Of a DNA stretch of 9,362 bases, positions 6,235-9,362 are shown one piece after another. Each line of letters opens with the position of its first letter. The stretch's first letter is position 1. Where the stretch lies: assembly GCA_937889795.1 (NCBI GenBank), contig CALBZH010000675.1, positions 1 through 9,362 on the forward strand, read 5' to 3'. The notes under the pieces were generated by a model, which ran no database searches, was not told the origin of the DNA, and saw nothing but the letters and a program-made list of their open reading frames with translations. A program made the position numbers and the translations under genes. This DNA comes from an uncultured Syntrophobacteraceae bacterium (GTDB lineage Bacteria > Desulfobacterota > Syntrophobacteria > Syntrophobacterales > Syntrophobacteraceae).

Positions 6235-7281
6235 ATGTTGGAAGTCTATTTCCAAAAGGCAAAGTTGAACGAGGTCATCGAGCAGCTGATTCGACTGCTC
6301 CGTGTCTACGCGCCCGTGCTCAAGGGGGCGTATCACGAATTTGCTCAAATCAAGACGGCGAGCGACGCGGATTTGGGGTTCCAAAACACGCGTCTGTCTC
6401 CCAAAGGACTGTTCCATCCTCATCTCGAGCGGATGTTCGAGTTTTCCCTCGCTAAGGGAGACCCGCAGGCTTCCATCTTGAGGGAGGTGCCCAAAGACTA
6501 TAGCCCCAGTGTCATCTTGGGGATTCGACCGTGCGACGCCCGCGCCTTTCAGGTAGACGACGTGAATTTCGACACTTCGGTTGTTAAGGACCCCTGGTGG
6601 GTCGAGCGACGAAAATCCATGACCCTGGTGGGACTTGCCTGTAACGAGCCGTGCAGCACCTGCTTCTGCACAACAGTTGGAACGGGCCCCTTCGACACCA
6701 ACGGGTTGGACGCCGTGCTGGTCGACGTTGGGGATGGCTACGTCGTGCGCGCGGTCACGGAACGGGGCGAAGAGCTTGTTTTGAAGCTGGGGCTCAAGGA
6801 TCTCGTTCCGGATGAGGCGGCGAAGAAGGCGGAAGAGCAGAAGGTTTCCGCTGAGCAGTCGTTAGGAAGGCTTTTCGACACCGAAGCCATCGCCAAGAGA
6901 GATTCGGCCGAGCTTTTCAACGCCGGCTTCTGGGAGGAGGTCCAGTTTGCTTGCATCAACTGCGGCACGTGTACCTTCCTATGCCCCACTTGTTGGTGCT
7001 TCGACATTCAGGATGAGGTCTCAGGAGAACAGGGGGAACGGGTAAGGCTATGGGATTCTTGCATGTTTCCGCTTTTCACGCTTCATGGCTCCGGGCACAA
7101 CCCTCGCAGCCAGAAATTGCAGCGGGTTCGACAGCGGTTCATGCACAAGCTCAAGTACTACCAGGATAAATACCACCAGGGGGTGGCGTGTGTGGGGTGT
7201 GGACGTTGCGTGACTCAGTGCCCGGTCAATATCGACATACGAAGTGTGGCTCAATTGATGTCGGCGTCCTGCATCTGCTGA
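6235..7281 (+). CDS. Sulfhydrogenase-beta/AsrA-like 4Fe-4S dicluster protein (FlxB/FlxC position)
   Basis: 348 residues with a C-terminal dicluster domain like those of sulfhydrogenase beta subunits and anaerobic sulfite reductase A. A central Cys-rich segment ACNEPCSTCFC (Cys136, 140, 143, 145) follows IRPCDARAF (Cys100), a motif typical of this group. Cluster motifs are Cys240, 243, 246, 250 and Cys319, 322, 325, 329, each last Cys followed by Pro. Cys253 and Cys255 trail the first motif with the same spacing as in the preceding gene product. The frame is open far upstream from 5947, inside the previous gene, but the start at 6235 is chosen because AAGGA lies seven bases before it and the protein then begins in family register. 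It partners the FAD/NAD flavoprotein encoded next, as HydB partners HydG in archaeal sulfhydrogenases. The C-terminus SASCIC is unremarkable; the TGA there is an ordinary stop. Confidence 0.88.
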   Translation: MLEVYFQKAKLNEVIEQLIRLLRVYAPVLKGAYHEFAQIKTASDADLGFQNTRLSPKGLFHPHLERMFEFSLAKGDPQASILREVPKDYSPSVILGIRPCDARAFQVDDVNFDTSVVKDPWWVERRKSMTLVGLACNEPCSTCFCTTVGTGPFDTNGLDAVLVDVGDGYVVRAVTERGEELVLKLGLKDLVPDEAAKKAEEQKVSAEQSLGRLFDTEAIAKRDSAELFNAGFWEEVQFACINCGTCTFLCPTCWCFDIQDEVSGEQGERVRLWDSCMFPLFTLHGSGHNPRSQKLQRVRQRFMHKLKYYQDKYHQGVACVGCGRCVTQCPVNIDIRSVAQLMSASCIC

Positions 7282-7354
7282 AGCCGAGCTCGTGAACCGG
7301 GGCGCGGCAGTGTACGCCAACAGCCCGGGTGACTTGTTTATGGAGGAATTCGAG

Positions 7355-8197
7355 GTGAACAATCCCTATCTACCTTATCCTGTTCGCATTGACTCGGTTG
7401 TGACGGAAACCGAAGACCGAAACCTGAAGACGTTCAAGCTCGTGTTCTTGAATCCTGAAGATGAGGCGAAATTCAGCTACATGCCGGGCCAGTTCGCCGA
7501 GCTTTCCATCGCGGGTCTCGGAGAAATCCCGATTGGCATCGCCACGTCTCCCACCGAAAAAGGCTTCATCCAGTTCACCGTGAACAAGGTCGGAAAGGTG
7601 ACCACTCACCTGCACAACATGCAGGCCGGGGAGATCATGGGCGTGCGAGGCCCCATGGGAAACTGGTATCCGTGGGATCTTCTGGAGGGGAAGAACGTGG
7701 TGATCATCGGGGGTGGATTCGCGTTCACCACCCTCAGGTCGTCTATTATTTACATGCTGGATCCGGCCAATCGCCCCAAGTTCGGCGACATCAGCGTCGT
7801 TTACGGCGCTCGTTCTCCCGGACTACTGCTCTACAAGGACGAGCTCGCTGCATGGGAGGCGCGGGACGATATTCATATGCACATCACCGTGGATGGAACG
7901 AACGATCCCAACTGGAAATACAACGTCGGCTTCGTTCCGGCGGTCACCAAGCAGAAGGCTCCCAGCTCCGAGAACGCGTACGCCATCATTTGCGGGCCGC
8001 CGATCATGATCAAGTTCACGCTGCCGGTGCTGACGGAGCTCGGCTTCCCGCCCGACAGGATCATCTCCAGCCTCGAGATGCGCATGAAATGCGGGATCGG
8101 CATATGCGGGCGGTGCAACATCGGGACCGAATACGTTTGCAAGGATGGGCCGGTTTTTACGCTCGAGAAGCTCGCGCAGCTGCCCAACGAGTACTAG
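7355..8197 (+). CDS. flxA: FlxA-like FAD/NAD(P)-binding oxidoreductase with [2Fe-2S] cluster
   Basis: 280 residues, ferredoxin-reductase/PyrK/HydG type. It is the NADH-oxidising entry module of Flx-Hdr complexes (family knowledge). FAD-binding barrel at 1-110 with MPGQFAEL (43-50) and the flavin motif IPIGIATSP (58-66). NAD(P) domain from about 114, with VVIIGGGFAFTTLRS, VVYGARSP and IICGPP (211-216). C-terminal [2Fe-2S] motif CGIGICGRC with Cys246, 251, 254 and the distal Cys262. The frame extends up to GTG 7292 and includes an ATG at 7340, but I choose GTG 7355: GGAGGA lies seven bases before it and MNNPYLPYPVRI is a natural N-terminus, whereas the upstream residues encode that ribosome site. 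If this is right, the gap to the previous gene is 73 bases. PyrK or sulfhydrogenase gamma are the alternative names; context decides for FlxA. Confidence 0.9.
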   Translation: MNNPYLPYPVRIDSVVTETEDRNLKTFKLVFLNPEDEAKFSYMPGQFAELSIAGLGEIPIGIATSPTEKGFIQFTVNKVGKVTTHLHNMQAGEIMGVRGPMGNWYPWDLLEGKNVVIIGGGFAFTTLRSSIIYMLDPANRPKFGDISVVYGARSPGLLLYKDELAAWEARDDIHMHITVDGTNDPNWKYNVGFVPAVTKQKAPSSENAYAIICGPPIMIKFTLPVLTELGFPPDRIISSLEMRMKCGIGICGRCNIGTEYVCKDGPVFTLEKLAQLPNEY

Positions 8198-8249
8198 CCA
8201 GTGGCCATCAAGCATAAGCCGGAATGGCGAGGGTCAGACGATTTGGACA

Positions 8250-8289
8250 AACGGGGGTCGTTGCTGGGGTGCAAGTCGACTCCCCCGTT
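8250..8289 (+). other. Strong GC-rich hairpin between flxA and the hdr gene
   Basis: AACGGGGG (8250-8257) pairs perfectly with CCCCCGTT (8282-8289); inside, TCG/CGA and TTGC/GCAA pairs close a TGGGGT loop with two-base bulges on the 3' side. No T-tract follows, so it is not a standard intrinsic terminator. It may be a processing or stability element that sets different mRNA levels on its two sides, or a weak terminator before a separate promoter. Confidence 0.5.
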
Positions 8290-8315
8290 GACGACCGGAG
8301 CTTGAGAAAAAATGC

Positions 8316-8344
8316 TTTAAAAGAGCGGGTCGCCATGATATACG
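8316..8344 (+). promoter_or_regulatory. Weak candidate promoter for the HdrC-HdrB gene
   Basis: TTTAAA (8316-8321) and TATACG (8339-8344) lie 17 bases apart, four of six matches each, in the 194-base gap before the hdr gene. An imperfect palindrome GATCGGGC-AAT-GCCTGATC (8344-8362) covers the expected start point and could be an operator or leader hairpin. Supporting evidence is only positional and by consensus. Confidence 0.25.
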
Positions 8345-8391
8345 ATCGGGCAATGCCTGATCATGTCGAATCACATTAGGGGAGAGAATGT

Positions 8392-9362
8392 ATGGAGCCG
8401 TTGTTGTTGTCAAAACGTGAAAGGCGCAAGCTGGCGACTCAGTTCGCCGACCTGTGCCTTACCTGCGGCACATGTGCAGGCGGGTGCCCGGTCACAGGGG
8501 TCGATGGACTGGACGTCCGGAAAGCTGTGCGTATGGTGGTGCTGGGGATGGATCAGGAGCTGATCGACTCCAGATTCCCGTGGGTTTGCACACTGTGCGG
8601 ACGCTGTGAGCATGCCTGCCCCATGAAGATCGACCTGCTCGCTTTGTTGCGGTCAGCCCGTGCACATCGGGAGAGGGACAAGGTTCCCGGCGTGCTTCAC
8701 AAGGGCGTCGCGATGTGCCTGAAGACCGGCAACAACGTCGGCATTCCCAAGGAGGATTTTCTGTTCCTGCTCGAGGACATGGGCGCGGAGCTGGCCGAGG
8801 AGCTGCCCGGATTTGAAGTGCCGGTCGACAAGAAGGGGGCCAAGTACCTTTTCACGATCAACTCCAAAGAGCCTTTCGGTGAGCCGGAAGACATGATGTT
8901 CTGGTGGCGCATCCTGTACGCTGCCGATGAGTCCTGGACGACGACGTCGGAAAACTGGGAAGGCGTCAACTGGGGTCTTTTCACGGGCGATGATGAGTCC
9001 ATGAAGGAAATTGTCGGGCGCATCGTCAAGAACTACAAGGAGCTCGGCTGCGAGTACCTTGTCTTACCCGAATGAGGGCACGCCTACTATGCGACCAGGC
9101 TTGGTCTGCAAAAATGGTATGCGAATGAAGGCGTCAAGTTCCTCAGCGTTCATGACCTGCTGAAGAAGTACCTCGAAGAAGGCCGTGTCAAGATCGATAA
9201 GTCCATACACCACCATCTGACGACGCTCCACGATCCGTGCAACTATGGTCGGAAGAGCGAGCGGATGTTCGGGCATGGGTATTACGAGGAGCCTCGTTGG
9301 ATCATCAGCCAGTGCTGCGAGAATTTCGTCGAGATGTACCCCAATCGGGCCAATAACTTCTG
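8392..9362 (+). CDS. HdrC-HdrB fusion (HdrD-like) iron-sulfur protein, probable selenoprotein, 3' partial
   Basis: Partial at the window end; 323 codons visible if TGA 9073-9075 is read as selenocysteine. N-terminal HdrC-type domain with two [4Fe-4S] motifs: Cys22, 25, 28, 32 and Cys66, 69, 72, 76. It continues into HdrB-type CCG domains. The first (about 145-235) is degenerate: NSKEP and GVNWGLFTGDD stand where Cys and CCG normally occur, and the only expected ligand position left is residue 228, encoded by TGA within LPE-x-GHAYYATRLG, where relatives have Cys (PECGHAY). The second begins LHDPCNYGR (Cys282) and SQCC (Cys308, 309). Such proteins form the disulfide-reducing site of Hdr complexes. 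AGGGGAG lies seven bases before the ATG. Alternatives are a nonsense mutation or sequencing error, but homology flows through in the same frame, no start codon follows closely, and a SECIS-like hairpin is present. Confidence 0.88.
9073..9075 (+). other. In-frame UGA, probable selenocysteine codon (residue 228)
   Basis: GAA-TGA-GGG in the HdrC-HdrB fusion. The residues before (CEYLVLPE) and after (GHAYYATRLGLQKW) join into the family motif with exactly one residue missing, normally Cys. Cys-to-Sec exchange at a conserved Cys is the classic sign of a bacterial selenoprotein. The codon lies about 290 bases before the window end and the frame stays open throughout. Confidence 0.83.
9085..9119 (+). 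promoter_or_regulatory. Candidate bacterial SECIS hairpin downstream of the UGA
   Basis: Upper stem GACCA (9093-9097) / TGGTC (9102-9106) closes the loop GGCT (9098-9101). A bulged T at 9107 is followed by GC/GC pairing (9091-9092 with 9108-9109). A lower helix pairs 9085-9090 with 9114-9119 (one G-T wobble), with an unpaired A-run (9110-9113) between. The apical loop starts 22 bases after the UGA and its first two bases are G, matching the general bacterial SECIS description (loop roughly 16-37 bases from the UGA with an early G). A bulged U in the stem also recalls the E. coli fdhF element, though there it is on the 5' side. The segment also codes for protein. Confidence 0.72.

Noticed and set aside
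5489..6262. 257-codon open frame on the minus strand
   Set aside because: Antisense to the FrhB-like gene with its ferredoxin motifs; no domain sense in the translation.
7279..7281. TGA at the end of the second Fe-S protein as another selenocysteine
   Set aside because: The downstream residues (SRAREPG...) show no family resemblance, the frame closes 16 codons later, and no Cys is expected there.
8392..9075. Stand-alone 227-residue HdrC ended by TGA
   Set aside because: Family sequence continues in the same frame directly after the TGA with no nearby start codon, so the stop reading splits a conserved motif.
1..9362. CRISPR arrays, tRNA/rRNA genes, insertion sequences, integrase or phage genes
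   Set aside because: No direct-repeat arrays, RNA gene signatures or transposase motifs were seen on either strand.

Overview
This looks like the end of an assembled contig from an anaerobic, probably sulfate-reducing or syntrophic bacterium of the Desulfobacterota (Syntrophobacter-like). That placement is an inference from gene content: a NADH/heterodisulfide-reductase (Flx-Hdr) gene set, a probable selenocysteine codon in an Hdr-type iron-sulfur protein, a fused double phosphofructokinase and a TTGTGA-N6-TCACAA regulator palindrome. The first 28 bases are Illumina adapter, not genome.

Left part, minus strand. An aminodeoxychorismate/anthranilate synthase pair (glutamine amidotransferase pabA, then the N-terminus of pabB, ATGA overlap) runs into the adapter. 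Upstream lies a clear intrinsic terminator (1026-1060) that ends the next transcript. That transcript comprises a 740-residue tandem 6-phosphofructokinase (2033-4255) followed 54 bases later by a PHP-family CpsB/YwqE-like phosphatase (1160-1978).

Middle, 4256-4819. This 564-base divergent intergenic region holds a plausible pfk promoter, a perfect CRP/FNR-type palindrome (4399-4420), a nested smaller palindrome, and a widely spaced 17-base inverted repeat (4294-4310 / 4414-4430). I see no convincing gene in it, only a 42-codon ORF with a Shine-Dalgarno sequence.

Right part, plus strand. Five closely spaced genes encode an MvhD/FlxD-like electron-transfer subunit, two different double-[4Fe-4S] proteins (one FrhB-like, one sulfhydrogenase-beta/AsrA-like), a FlxA-like FAD/NAD(P)/[2Fe-2S] flavoprotein, and an HdrC-HdrB fusion cut by the window end. 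The established model for Flx-Hdr complexes is that NADH reduces FlxA, electrons pass through the Fe-S subunits and FlxD to a flavin-bifurcating HdrA, and the low-potential branch reduces ferredoxin while HdrCB reduces a disulfide such as DsrC trisulfide. No hdrA is present in this window.

The strongest finding is in the HdrC-HdrB fusion. The reading frame meets TGA at 9073-9075 exactly where the family has a conserved Cys (…LPE-x-GHAYYA…), coding continues in the same frame to the window end, and a hairpin with G residues at the start of its apical loop begins at the distance expected of a bacterial SECIS. I read this as a selenoprotein, not a broken gene.
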